Shown here piece after piece: positions 7,269-16,630 of a DNA stretch of 57,404 nt. How positions within the stretch are numbered: the stretch's first letter is position 1; every line of letters begins with the position of its first letter. The DNA is from a virus. The translations under genes and the position numbers were made by a program. The DNA is taken from positions 1 through 57,404 of the IMG/VR virus record IMGVR_UViG_3300035698_026448; one strand, given 5' to 3'. The notes under the pieces were generated by a model. The model was given only the letters and a program-made list of their open reading frames with translations. It was not told where the DNA came from and did no database searches.

Positions 7269-8652
7269 GAAGATACTAACTCTTGCAGAACGACGGAAGC
7301 AAGCTCAAGATAGACTTGTCAACCGGAAGAAATCAAAAGTTATTATTCATGGTCCTCCTACTGAGGATCAAAAGCAAACAGCAGCCGAACATCGTCGTGC
7401 CCAATCCAGCGCTGAGGCTCGGGGTCGTGAAATTCAGAATCCATCCGACAAGCAATCTGTCGGTGCTCATCGCCGTGCTCAGTCTTCAGCGAATGCTCGT
7501 GATCGAGACCGACAACATCGTGAACGAGATTCAAAAATAGACTGGTCTGCCATTCCGTCAGCCAAACCATTTGACTTAAAGTTTATTCCGTATGATGAAT
7601 ACTCCTATTCTGCTTCTAAACCCGTGCATGTTTGTCATGTGATTGAAAGTTTAGGGCTGGGTGGGGCGCAGACCATGATGCTGGAGTTGGTCAATGGTCT
7701 TAACAATTACTTTGGTGAGCATGTAGTTAATCATGTGGTCTTTATACACCCCAAAGCCAAATTGATGAATAAGAAGATGTACACCTCTTACGGCGTCAAG
7801 CCGGTCACTTTGCATCCTGGCGATCTCAAGCCGTACATAAAACAGCATAACGTGGACATCGTTTTTCAACACCGTATAGCAGTGTCTAGATGTCTGAAAA
7901 AATACATACCCAAAGGCGTGAAATATCTGCTGCTGAATCACACTTGGAATAGTTTAACCAAAATGGGTGCGTTTATTGACTGTGATTTATTCGTGTCAGT
8001 ATGTGATTTTCTGCATAATCGAACCAAATACAACAAGCACATCCATAAAAGCAGGCAACTGGTAGTACTCAACGGCGTGGAAAACGACTACATTGCCAAG
8101 ATAAAGCCAGCGAAGATAGAGGGAGATTTCATTACAGGCAGATGTCACCGTTTGATATCATCTAAGTTTCGCATTGACTCTCTGACTTGGATGAATCGGA
8201 AGGTGTTAAAAGTAGTGCCAGGATTCAGGCATGTTTTGATTGGCACTCACAAGGATGCCAAGTCGTTTAGTAATAAGTTTGACTGGTTTACATACGAAGG
8301 GACAATTCAAGATCGCATAAAGAAGATGTCCATTCTCAAATCTTTTGACGCATACTTCTATGAGACATTTTCAGACGAAGGAGCGTCAATAGCTGTCTTG
8401 GAATCGTTGGCTTGTGGAGTCCCAGTCCTAACTAAGAGCTTAGGTGGTACTGGTGAGATAATCACTAACGGCGTCAACGGGTTTATCTGTAAAGATCGTC
8501 AGTTGTTTGAGTTTAGGATTAAACAACTTGCTGGCAATAAAGAAATGATGGAAAAGGTCAGGAAGTCTACCATTGAAGATTTCAATGCTCGTCTGCATGT
8601 CAAACACACAGCTTGTAAATATGTACAAATTTTTGAAGCCCTTATGAAATAG
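7219..8652 (+). CDS. GT4-like glycosyltransferase with basic N-terminal extension
   Basis: 477 residues. GAAGGA lies 7 bases before ATG 7219. The first ~110 residues are charged and contain an imperfect repeat (AEHRRAQSSAEARGRE / GAHRRAQSSANARDRD). The GT-B domain then begins with VIESLGLGGAQTMML and has the donor-site signature FSDEGASIAVLESLACGVPV followed by GGTGEI, typical of GT4 enzymes. It transfers a sugar from a nucleotide donor in the cytoplasm; the sugar is unknown. First of the long collinear glycan island. The repeat extension may bind membrane or nucleic acid, which is a guess. Confidence 0.85.
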   Translation: MRRGRNLREYRSNHLRKKILTLAERRKQAQDRLVNRKKSKVIIHGPPTEDQKQTAAEHRRAQSSAEARGREIQNPSDKQSVGAHRRAQSSANARDRDRQHRERDSKIDWSAIPSAKPFDLKFIPYDEYSYSASKPVHVCHVIESLGLGGAQTMMLELVNGLNNYFGEHVVNHVVFIHPKAKLMNKKMYTSYGVKPVTLHPGDLKPYIKQHNVDIVFQHRIAVSRCLKKYIPKGVKYLLLNHTWNSLTKMGAFIDCDLFVSVCDFLHNRTKYNKHIHKSRQLVVLNGVENDYIAKIKPAKIEGDFITGRCHRLISSKFRIDSLTWMNRKVLKVVPGFRHVLIGTHKDAKSFSNKFDWFTYEGTIQDRIKKMSILKSFDAYFYETFSDEGASIAVLESLACGVPVLTKSLGGTGEIITNGVNGFICKDRQLFEFRIKQLAGNKEMMEKVRKSTIEDFNARLHVKHTACKYVQIFEALMK

Positions 8653-8661
8653 TGGAATAGA

Positions 8662-9399
8662 ATGTTTTCGATACTAACAGCGTGTCACAACGATAAGCCA
8701 TTTTTGCCAGATGCAGTGAAGAGTGTGTTATCGCAAGATAGTAAAGACTGGGAGTGGGTCATAGTAGATGACTGTAGTACTGATGGCTCTTATGAGCACT
8801 TGCAAAAAATCAAAGATAGCAGGGTACGGCTTTTTAGAAATGAAGAACAGTTGTATTGTTCCTCGACATATGCCAGAGCCCTGAATGAATCTCAGGGAGA
8901 CATATGTGGAGTGTTGGATGCTGATGATGCCTTGGCTGTTGATGCAGTCAAGACAATTATGAAGCGATACAAGAAAAACTATGGAATATCATACATATAC
9001 ACTCAACATAGTTGGTGTGATAACAAGCTGAAGAGGAAGCGTAAAGGTTTATCCTCCCTTCCCAAGAGAGGGATGTCTTTTGCTGAATGCGCCATCAAGA
9101 GAAAGCATTGTTTCTCGCATTGGCGTACTTTCAGGCGTTCTATCATCAAGGACGTAGATAGTTTTTTCCCTCCCGGTCTTAGGTATGCCGTTGACAAACA
9201 TATGGGCTTTGCGTTGGAAGAGTTGGGAGTGGGAGCATTTTTCCCCAGAGAGTTGTATCTTTATCGTTACTATAGAGGGAATATGTCACTCACCCATGCT
9301 GGGCAACAACGAGACAACTGGAATAAGATGTCTAGGACCATGTTGAACCGCAGAGAGAAATCAGGTGTTAAATCCTATTCAGTTGTGGAGATTAAATAA
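8662..9399 (+). CDS. GT2 family glycosyltransferase
   Basis: 245 residues with the GT-A start FSILTACHNDKPFL, the nucleotide-binding VIVDDCSTDGS and the metal-binding VLDADDAL. The HCFSHWRTFRRS segment is shared almost exactly with the protein at 11005, showing a recent duplication. The start follows the previous stop by 9 bases and the stop overlaps the next ATG (TAATG). Role: cytoplasmic sugar transfer in assembling the island's glycan. Confidence 0.85.
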   Translation: MFSILTACHNDKPFLPDAVKSVLSQDSKDWEWVIVDDCSTDGSYEHLQKIKDSRVRLFRNEEQLYCSSTYARALNESQGDICGVLDADDALAVDAVKTIMKRYKKNYGISYIYTQHSWCDNKLKRKRKGLSSLPKRGMSFAECAIKRKHCFSHWRTFRRSIIKDVDSFFPPGLRYAVDKHMGFALEELGVGAFFPRELYLYRYYRGNMSLTHAGQQRDNWNKMSRTMLNRREKSGVKSYSVVEIK

Positions 9400-10094
9400 T
9401 GAAGTCTGTCAATGTTACGGAATATCTAAACAAGTTGGGATGTGATTTCAACTCAATCCGAGATGAAATTATACGAATAGGTGATTTAACTGCCATCAGG
9501 AAGACTCCCGGTGGAGGCACGTACAGGCGAAACTATGAGCGCGGATTCCTGATGGTGGCACTGGCCAGGTATTTCGGATTTAAGTCGTTTCTAGAATTCG
9601 GGACTGGCAGAGGTTTTGTATGCGCCTGTTTATTGCAATTGACGGATGTAGATCGTGTTATAACTATTGACAAGAAGTCTATACCAGAGGCTCGTGGTTT
9701 GTTGCGGGAATTAGGCATAGATGACTCTCATGTTGAATATCATCAAACAGAGGCTAATAGTTTGTCGCCTGGTGACATTAAGGGTGATATTGACCTAGTT
9801 TTCATCGACGCCCAACATGATGGAAAATCAGTCAAATTGAATTACAACTATGCAAAGTCTATTATGAGTGATAAGTCAGCAGTAGTGTTTGATGATTATA
9901 GAAACAAATTCCCATCCGTCAAGAAACAAATAGACGCCATACCATTTGTTCACAAAAACCTAGTACATACCGATGGTTGGATTGTCGAAAACACCTACAT
10001 TCATAAATCAAAAGATGCTAACAAGATTGTGGATGGGAAAGAGCATGGTTCTGGTATGGTCGTGTGCTCAAATGAGGTTAAGGTATGCGTGTAG
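9399..10094 (+). CDS. Class I SAM-dependent methyltransferase
   Basis: 231 residues. Motif I is FLEFGTGRGF (residues 64-73), followed by ITIDKKS as the acidic motif II and DLVFIDAQHDGKSV, which is characteristic of the Methyltransf_24/CmcI group. VVFDDYRNKFP follows. Likely O-methylates a sugar in the glycan, by context. Overlaps both neighbours by 1 and 10 bases. Confidence 0.75.
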   Translation: MKSVNVTEYLNKLGCDFNSIRDEIIRIGDLTAIRKTPGGGTYRRNYERGFLMVALARYFGFKSFLEFGTGRGFVCACLLQLTDVDRVITIDKKSIPEARGLLRELGIDDSHVEYHQTEANSLSPGDIKGDIDLVFIDAQHDGKSVKLNYNYAKSIMSDKSAVVFDDYRNKFPSVKKQIDAIPFVHKNLVHTDGWIVENTYIHKSKDANKIVDGKEHGSGMVVCSNEVKVCV

Positions 10095-11008
10095 CATTAA
10101 ACAGGAATGTCAATAGCAAAAATACAGGTCCATTGTTATTTACAAAGAGACTGTTTCAATGCCTGGCTGACTATGGAGTAAAAGTAGTACCTGCTTCAGC
10201 GAATCCTCACATATATTTTGGACTCATCTCTTATGATGCTGGGAGGGTGCCTAAAAAATCGAAAGTAGTCTTACGTGTAGATGGCATATATTGGAACAGC
10301 CTTGACAAAAACATAAAGTGGAATAAGGGGATAATTAACTCAATCAACCGAGCAGACGGAGTGGTTTATCAGAGTGAGTTCTGTAAGAAGTGTTGCGAAG
10401 TGCGTCGTGGTTTTGCTAAGAAGGATGTGGTAATACTGAATGGAGTAGATCAAGGATGGATTGGTCGAATATCTCCAGCTAAGTTATCGCATGGTCCTGG
10501 CATAGTTTCTTGTGCAAAATGGAGACCAACGAAACGTCCATCATCGGTTTGTAGGGGATTTTTGGAAAGTGGAGTGGATCAACACTTGTATATGGTGGGC
10601 GAGCCACCACCGAAACCGGTCAAGCATGACAAGATATCGTGGTTGGGTGATTTGCCTCCCAAGAAAGTAGTGGCAACCATGAAGGCATGTACTCATGCCA
10701 TTCATCTAGCTAAGTTTGATCCATGCCCCAATACTGTTGTGGAGGAGGTTTCAGTTGGTTTGCCCGTGTTGCATACAGCAAATGGTGGCACGCCAGAGAT
10801 TGTAAAAGATTCAGGTGTGTGTGCGGAGTTTGATAGGTCGTGGAATTTTCAAGCTATGAAGGAAGACATCGATAGTTTGTCTCCGTCAAGTGTCGCTCCA
10901 TATGTTGTTGACCTAGTAAGTCGAGCACCCATTGATCCTCGACCAGATTTAGACATTAAGGTAGCAGCGCAACAGTATTACAAATTCTTTGAAGAGGTGT
11001 TGAATTGA
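10085..11008 (+). CDS. GT4-like glycosyltransferase
   Basis: 307 residues, GT-B fold. Seen: VVLRVDGIYWNS and VVYQSEFCKK in the first half, VILNGVD, then SCAKWRPTKRP at the start of the donor domain and NTVVEEVSVGLPVLHTANGGTPEIV as donor-binding region. Shorter than the enzyme at 7219 because it lacks the basic extension. Flanked by a methyltransferase and a GT2 enzyme. Confidence 0.8.
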   Translation: MRVALNRNVNSKNTGPLLFTKRLFQCLADYGVKVVPASANPHIYFGLISYDAGRVPKKSKVVLRVDGIYWNSLDKNIKWNKGIINSINRADGVVYQSEFCKKCCEVRRGFAKKDVVILNGVDQGWIGRISPAKLSHGPGIVSCAKWRPTKRPSSVCRGFLESGVDQHLYMVGEPPPKPVKHDKISWLGDLPPKKVVATMKACTHAIHLAKFDPCPNTVVEEVSVGLPVLHTANGGTPEIVKDSGVCAEFDRSWNFQAMKEDIDSLSPSSVAPYVVDLVSRAPIDPRPDLDIKVAAQQYYKFFEEVLN

Positions 11009-11775
11009 AATTCTCTATATTAACAGCGTGCTACAATAAAGAAAGATGGATCGCAGAAACTTGCAACAGTGTTTTGGCTCAAACCCATGATGACTGGGAA
11101 TGGATTGTGGTCGATGACAAAAGTTCGGATGGTTCGTTGGTAGCACTGCGAAATGCATCAACTGATCCAAGAATCAAAAGAATTATGAGCAGACAGCAAC
11201 GATATTGCTCTGGAGCCTACGCGGAATGTTGTAAGCATGCTACAGGTAAGATTTGTGGAATTCTGGATGCCGATGACCTGTTGAAGCCTACAGCAGTTGA
11301 AGAGATGATTAACCTATACAAAAAGAACAAAGATTTGGGGTACATATATTCTCAGCATGGGATTTACAACTCAAAGATGAAAAGGATGAGAAATGGTGTC
11401 TCCAGGCTTCCCAATGAAGGAGTGAGTTTCGCGGATATGGCAGTCGAGAGGGCTCATTGTTTTTCACACTGGAGAACGTTTCGCCGTTCGTTGTCGTCTA
11501 AGTGCGCTATTTTCCCTCCCAAGTTAAAAAGCTGTGTTGACAAATACATGGGATTTATTCTGGAAGAGAATGCCAAAGGAGGATTCTATAACAAGGAGTT
11601 GTACAAATACAGATGGTATGGTGGTGGAAACATCTCCAGTGAAGTAAACAATAGGTATCATCAAATTAGGAAGGATACCCAAAAGGACAGATGGTTTAAG
11701 ATGGCAAACAACTTTAGATTGCGTCGTTCGTCTGGTAATATTATCACACATCCAGTACGTGAGGTAGAGTTGTGA
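11005..11775 (+). CDS. GT2 family glycosyltransferase (paralogue of 8662)
   Basis: 256 residues with a TTG start overlapping the preceding TGA, preceded by GAAGAGGTG. FSILTACYNKERWI, WIVVDDKSSDGS and ILDADDLL are the GT-A motifs. It matches the 8662 protein along its length, including HCFSHWRTFRRS, so the two arose by duplication within the island. They probably act on related acceptors. Confidence 0.85.
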   Translation: MKFSILTACYNKERWIAETCNSVLAQTHDDWEWIVVDDKSSDGSLVALRNASTDPRIKRIMSRQQRYCSGAYAECCKHATGKICGILDADDLLKPTAVEEMINLYKKNKDLGYIYSQHGIYNSKMKRMRNGVSRLPNEGVSFADMAVERAHCFSHWRTFRRSLSSKCAIFPPKLKSCVDKYMGFILEENAKGGFYNKELYKYRWYGGGNISSEVNNRYHQIRKDTQKDRWFKMANNFRLRRSSGNIITHPVREVEL

Positions 11776-12638
11776 ATGTTCACGATCTAATATCAGAATC
11801 AAACAGCATGGGATTCGATAGAAACGGACACCTTGGGTATCTGATATTTGAATCTCTGGATGGTCTTACTGATGATGAATACAGTGTATTGTCAGATCAT
11901 CTTGCTCCTAAATTTGCAGACAATCAATCTGTATCTAACTTCGTCAAGTATAAGCAGCACTTACGGTTTTGTACACAATCGCTCCTTGATGAAAATTGGG
12001 GAGCGATTTTTATTGGCAGGAAAAGCATGTTGTTCTTCCGTATAGGACGGTGCATAATAGACCAACCGAACTACTTTTCAGAAACTTCGTTCATAAGGAA
12101 GATGTTTGGACTGACAGAGAGGAATGGCACATTGCTGACTGTGACGCATCCTAGTCGCACAGAAGGATGTGCTCAAAATGCAAGTGTATGTTCTGACTGG
12201 GAGAGATCGTTTCGTTTTGCGAGATGCCTAGAAGAATCATTCTTGTCGTGTGATAGAAAGTTTGGACTCATACTGTTGTACGAGGGTCTTGGTCATCGGT
12301 ATGGTGACTTGGCAGTTGTTGGTGTTGATAGAGATTTGAATCTAACCAATATGTATGACAGCTACATGAAGTCTAATGAGATTGCCACAGAAATTAAGTG
12401 CCCCAAGCAAATGTTTGTATTGTGGTTTTGGATGGGATGTTATTACTACAAGGTAGGTATGAAGGACGAATCATCTAAATGTCTGAAAAAGTTTCATGAT
12501 GGGTTTGATAAATACGCCGATGTTGCAAGGGTGTTTTATGGAGACAAACTGAAAATTAGCTTGCAGGTATTGAAGAAATGCATGAAGGGGTATCCGTCTT
12601 ACCGCAAAACCAGACTTGCCACTTGCCACTTTGTCTAA
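11772..12638 (+). CDS. Unrecognised glycan-island protein
   Basis: 288 residues with a GTG start overlapping the previous stop (GTGA). No motif that I recognise. Seen: FIGRKSMLFFRIGRCII, a LYEGLGHRYGDLAVVGVD stretch and a Cys/Tyr-rich region (FWMGCYYYKVGM) before a helical C-terminus. A hydrolase or carrier role in glycan assembly is possible only by neighbourhood. Confidence 0.5.
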   Translation: MNVHDLISESNSMGFDRNGHLGYLIFESLDGLTDDEYSVLSDHLAPKFADNQSVSNFVKYKQHLRFCTQSLLDENWGAIFIGRKSMLFFRIGRCIIDQPNYFSETSFIRKMFGLTERNGTLLTVTHPSRTEGCAQNASVCSDWERSFRFARCLEESFLSCDRKFGLILLYEGLGHRYGDLAVVGVDRDLNLTNMYDSYMKSNEIATEIKCPKQMFVLWFWMGCYYYKVGMKDESSKCLKKFHDGFDKYADVARVFYGDKLKISLQVLKKCMKGYPSYRKTRLATCHFV

Positions 12639-12674
12639 CGTCAAGATGAAGAAGATATTTAAGGAGATGAAGTG

Positions 12675-13175
12675 ATGTTTTTCGATGACTACTTTCCCAA
12701 CTGGAAGATATACAGAGATGATCTAGATGATGTTGTTAAAACAGTAACCGATGCAAAGTTTGTACTTGTTATTGGCAACGGTGGTAGTGAAACTATAGCA
12801 TCTCATGTGGCAATCGACTTTGCTTTGGCGGGTCTGCAATGTTCGTCACTATCTACTCCGTCTGTTATCACTGCTCTTGCTAATGACTTTGGATATGGTC
12901 ATGTATACTCTAAGCAGATAGAATCGTATCGTGATCCAGGCTGCCTGATAGCAGTTAGTAGCAGTGGAAACTCTGACAACATCGTTAACGCTGTCAATAC
13001 TGCCGAGAAGAAGGGTTTCTCCGTAGTTACATTTTCTGGATTTCAGCCTGACAACCGCATTGCACAAGCAGGTGATATCAACATTCATATTCCTAGTGAC
13101 GATTATGGAGTGGTAGAAGTTGGTCATATGGTTCTATTGCATTACGTAATTAATCAACTGAGAGGATTTGAGTAA
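12675..13175 (+). CDS. gmhA: Sedoheptulose-7-phosphate isomerase-like (GmhA), SIS domain
   Basis: 166 residues. The SIS core shows VIGNGGSETIASHVAIDF, TALANDFGYGHVYSKQIE and AVSSSGNSDNIVNAV, in the order and spacing of GmhA. Converts sedoheptulose 7-phosphate to D-glycero-D-manno-heptose 7-phosphate, the first step of heptose synthesis. AAGGAG lies 8 bases before ATG 12675, preferred over GTG 12672. An HldA-type kinase (28736) and a nucleotidyltransferase (20494) later in the island fit the same pathway. Confidence 0.85.
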   Translation: MFFDDYFPNWKIYRDDLDDVVKTVTDAKFVLVIGNGGSETIASHVAIDFALAGLQCSSLSTPSVITALANDFGYGHVYSKQIESYRDPGCLIAVSSSGNSDNIVNAVNTAEKKGFSVVTFSGFQPDNRIAQAGDINIHIPSDDYGVVEVGHMVLLHYVINQLRGFE

Positions 13176-13801
13176 TGGCTAAATGGAACAAGGATAAGAA
13201 CAGGATAATATACGGTAGTTATGATGATTTTGTGAGCATCCAACGGGCACGCATGAAAAAGTCAGCCCCATTTAACCCAAAATCAGAGAAGCACATCATT
13301 CATGATTTGAAGCGCCTCTACACGCACATTAATCCTGAAGCAAAGATTTTAGATGCAGGGTGCAGAGATGGTTGGGCTATGGGTCGCATGAATCACGATG
13401 GATTCAAGAATGTGGTTGGCATAGATGTTGTTAAGGAAAATATAGACATCTGCCAGAATCTAGGATATCAAGCTAGCGTTCAGGACTGTGAGAAGACAGA
13501 GTTTGATGACAATGAGTTTGACGCAGTATTTTGTAGGCATACACTGGAGCATGTTATTCATCCAGAAAAAGCAATGGCAGAATTCTCGCGAATTACCAAA
13601 TCTGGAGGAATTGTATATGTGGTTGTTCCCATTGAAAGAAGCATGCGTAAAAGGGAAGTCCGATATGGGCATTCGTATGTTTTTGAGGATTCCAAGCAGT
13701 TTGAAGGGCTAACCCCAGATCAGCTTGTGGTGAAGGATGCGGTGATTGAAGAGAAGACTTTATCGGGGATAGCATCCACTTTCGTGTTGGAGAAAGTATG
13801 A
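13175..13801 (+). CDS. SAM-dependent methyltransferase (Methyltransf_11-like)
   Basis: 208 residues. ILDAGCRDGWAMGRM is motif I, VGIDVVKENI motif II, and FDAVFCRHTLEHVIHPEKAM is the motif IV/helix region typical of small-molecule methyltransferases. Overlaps the gmhA stop by one base and the next gene by four. Probably modifies a glycan sugar. Confidence 0.8.
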   Translation: MAKWNKDKNRIIYGSYDDFVSIQRARMKKSAPFNPKSEKHIIHDLKRLYTHINPEAKILDAGCRDGWAMGRMNHDGFKNVVGIDVVKENIDICQNLGYQASVQDCEKTEFDDNEFDAVFCRHTLEHVIHPEKAMAEFSRITKSGGIVYVVVPIERSMRKREVRYGHSYVFEDSKQFEGLTPDQLVVKDAVIEEKTLSGIASTFVLEKV

Positions 13802-14853
13802 GGGTATTGTTCCTAATAACTGATCTGTATGACTTAAACAACAGCCGAGTCTTGGTGGAGTATTTGAGCAGCAGGGCATCGGTGGTCGTGTATTTCTTGA
13901 CAACTCCTTTGAAGCCATACAGAAAAGTATTTCATACTCATCGTAAGAAGTTGATCTCTAAAGTAGAGATGACTGACAAGGTGGAGAAAATAGTCGGCAG
14001 TGACAAATCTTTTGATGAGTATATGAGTAAGAACACATTCGACCATGCAGTTTTGAATTGCTCGTATTTCTATCAGTTTAGTAAGCGGGTTATGTCTAAT
14101 CGCAAAAGGATGGGCAAACTCAACTTGCTGTCATGGGGATTTGATGGCACTGGACCCGAAAATAAAGCCGCGTACTCCCACAATGTTTTTGCTGAAGGCC
14201 CACTATTTTTTGGTCGAGACAAGTCAATCATCCGGCAGTTTGGGAAGAATATATCCTACGCTCATCCTTACTATGATGTGTTTTCTCAATATAGTAAGAA
14301 AGAGTGTCAGGAGAAACTAGGGATTAATACTGAGAAGAAGGTGGTATTGTTGGTGGAGACGGGCAATATAGCTCACATCGAGAAAAAGTGGAAGCGTCTG
14401 TACTTGGAGGTTCTGAGCAAGATAGATCGGGATAAAAACTTCGTAGTTTTCAAGGCTAGATCAAAGACAGTACATAACCCGTGTGAAGATTTCATGCGTG
14501 ATGCATCCGATCTTTACATAGAGAATGAATGGATATATCCACCATGCAGTGCAACTTCTGCTATAGCATCGGACTACATTGTGCTGCCGTGTGAGTCAAA
14601 GTTTATCCTAGAGGGAATGAGTGCTAACAGACCTATTGTGATGTACAGCAAAGATAAGTACAAAGGAAGGTCGTCAACAAGGTTGTTTGATATGGTATAC
14701 CCACACATTGCCTGCGAAAATATTACCCTTGTCAACGACCATACCAAGCCTATGTCTCTCAAGGCAAATAGACAAAACTTACGGAAGATTGTCAAAATGC
14801 AGGGCGATAGCAACTGCGAATTTATTTGGAGAAGGATGAATGGACAGAAGTAA
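13798..14853 (+). CDS. Putative GT-B transferase, paralogue of 15622
   Basis: 351 residues. Start ATG overlaps the previous TGA. A conserved HPYYDVFSQ motif and a C-terminal YIVLPCESKFILEGMSANRP region match the protein at 15622 (HPYYDFRYT; FVIPCASRVLVEGVLSRKP). The layout recalls CDP-glycerol glycerophosphotransferase-like GT-B enzymes. The catalytic activity is inferred from this resemblance and the context. Confidence 0.55.
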   Translation: MRVLFLITDLYDLNNSRVLVEYLSSRASVVVYFLTTPLKPYRKVFHTHRKKLISKVEMTDKVEKIVGSDKSFDEYMSKNTFDHAVLNCSYFYQFSKRVMSNRKRMGKLNLLSWGFDGTGPENKAAYSHNVFAEGPLFFGRDKSIIRQFGKNISYAHPYYDVFSQYSKKECQEKLGINTEKKVVLLVETGNIAHIEKKWKRLYLEVLSKIDRDKNFVVFKARSKTVHNPCEDFMRDASDLYIENEWIYPPCSATSAIASDYIVLPCESKFILEGMSANRPIVMYSKDKYKGRSSTRLFDMVYPHIACENITLVNDHTKPMSLKANRQNLRKIVKMQGDSNCEFIWRRMNGQK

Positions 14854-15625
14854 GTTAGGAACCAAACCGAAATCAACTAAGAAGAAAACAGCACCGTTTA
14901 AGTATGACGTGGCTGTTATACTATGTGTTCATCAAAATTACAGCCTTACTCCTGTAATGTATAAGAAGTGTATAAAGAATCTACGTAACCAAACTTGCAA
15001 GTCATTTTGCGTGGTTGCTGTTGATGACATAAACAACGATCTAACTCTGCCTCTTTTAGAAAAAGCTAAAATACCCAATATTAAGTTGCTCAAGAATCCT
15101 TCAAATATAGGTTTCACACAATCCTTGATGCGAGGCATAGACTATGCTCGTCACAAAATTGGGTGCAAGTACATAGCCATACATGATGCAGATGATTATT
15201 CCAGAATCGATAGGTTAGAGATTCAGTCAAAATTCTTGGATGACAATCCTAATGTTTCAATCGTTGGCTCTTATGCCTATGTGGGAGACAAGAAGGATCA
15301 AAATCATACTTTGCGTACAGTATTGCTATCTCATGATGACATTTTAGAGTCCATTCTTGACCGTAATCCGTTGATGCATGGCACAGTCATGGTCAGGAGT
15401 GATATATTTGACATAGCCAACTATAACCCATTGCATAAATTTGCTCAAGACTATGGGTTGTGGACAAACTGCGCCTTGAAGGGTTTGCGGTTTGCTAACA
15501 TTCCTCTGCCCCTAGTAACCAGATGCCTACACAGGCAATCTGCGACAGGGCATGTACGACATCGCAGGGTACAAAAGGCTACATATCGTAAAATACGTGA
15601 GTGGTATCGAGGCATGACCCAATGA
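14840..15625 (+). CDS. GT2 family glycosyltransferase
   Basis: 261 residues. After a basic N-terminus (KLGTKPKSTKKK) the GT-A domain shows DVAVILCVHQNYSLTP, VVAVDDINND, NIGFTQSLMRGI and the metal site AIHDADDYSRIDRL. FAQDYGLWTNCALKG near the C-terminus is typical of GT2 acceptor regions. Overlaps its neighbours by 14 and 4 bases. Confidence 0.8.
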   Translation: MDRSKLGTKPKSTKKKTAPFKYDVAVILCVHQNYSLTPVMYKKCIKNLRNQTCKSFCVVAVDDINNDLTLPLLEKAKIPNIKLLKNPSNIGFTQSLMRGIDYARHKIGCKYIAIHDADDYSRIDRLEIQSKFLDDNPNVSIVGSYAYVGDKKDQNHTLRTVLLSHDDILESILDRNPLMHGTVMVRSDIFDIANYNPLHKFAQDYGLWTNCALKGLRFANIPLPLVTRCLHRQSATGHVRHRRVQKATYRKIREWYRGMTQ

Positions 15626-16623
15626 TCGGTTTCCTTATATTGAATGTTAATGATCTAAAGAACTCTTTGTCTTTGATACGAAGGCTTCCATCGGATAAAG
15701 TTCATCTTCTGTTGAATAGCAAAAAAATACGAGACAACTGGCAAACTCTGGATGAGATAAATGGACTGGATAGCCTGGGGTGCAAGACCACAATGTTTAG
15801 TAATGTTAGGGACTTGAAGAAGGTAAAGCTTAGTCACTGCTTCATGGGGGCATGTTACCCCTATATACTGTCTAGGGATTTCAACATGAGAAACCTAAAG
15901 CAGCTTGGTCATAAGTATGGGTTAAGTTGGGGTTGGGACACATTCAAGAAATCATCAGCCCGCAAGCTTTCTGTATTCGATAAAGTCATATTGGAAAGCC
16001 CTTCTTTTGCAACTATCAGATCAGAGGAATGTAAGTACGATAAGTTTATCTACGGTCATCCGTACTATGATTTTCGATACACATCCTCTCCCGATGATGT
16101 GTATGACAAGTATGGAATACCCAGAGACAGAAAGATTGCCTTAGTCCTTCACACATTCTCTATGCGTCTTACCCCCAAGCGTATTTCTCAATACTTAAAG
16201 GGCATATGCGGAAAGTTGAAAGACAAGGGATACTATGTTATATACAAGCACAAAAGTACCATGCCGCATATATCAGATCATCATAGCGACATGTATGTCG
16301 AGGAGGACCACATAGACAACCTGTTATCAACTGTTGAGATAGGTAAGGTATGTGACATATTTGTTATACCATGTGCATCCAGGGTTCTAGTGGAGGGTGT
16401 TCTGTCTCGCAAGCCTGTATTTCTAGGAAACTATGGCATGCATAAGTCTAAAGCCCAGCATGGAATATTCAAAACCTTTGCTGATGGACTGACGTTGAAT
16501 TCTTTTGATGATTTTGACAAGCCGTTTGTTGACTTGGATCAGTATGATAAATGGATAGATAAGTGGATTGTAATGAATCCTGAAGGTAATAGTGATTTTG
16601 TGATTAAATCTTTATGCATATGA
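15622..16623 (+). CDS. Putative GT-B transferase, paralogue of 13798
   Basis: 333 residues from ATG 15622, which overlaps the upstream TGA; an upstream in-frame GTG at 15601 lies inside the previous gene. HPYYDFRYT, VIYKHKSTMPHI and FVIPCASRVLVEGVLSRKP match the 13798 protein. Two copies separated by a GT2 gene suggest duplication of a functional unit. The precise reaction is unknown. Confidence 0.55.
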   Translation: MIGFLILNVNDLKNSLSLIRRLPSDKVHLLLNSKKIRDNWQTLDEINGLDSLGCKTTMFSNVRDLKKVKLSHCFMGACYPYILSRDFNMRNLKQLGHKYGLSWGWDTFKKSSARKLSVFDKVILESPSFATIRSEECKYDKFIYGHPYYDFRYTSSPDDVYDKYGIPRDRKIALVLHTFSMRLTPKRISQYLKGICGKLKDKGYYVIYKHKSTMPHISDHHSDMYVEEDHIDNLLSTVEIGKVCDIFVIPCASRVLVEGVLSRKPVFLGNYGMHKSKAQHGIFKTFADGLTLNSFDDFDKPFVDLDQYDKWIDKWIVMNPEGNSDFVIKSLCI

Positions 16624-16630
16624 GGAAATA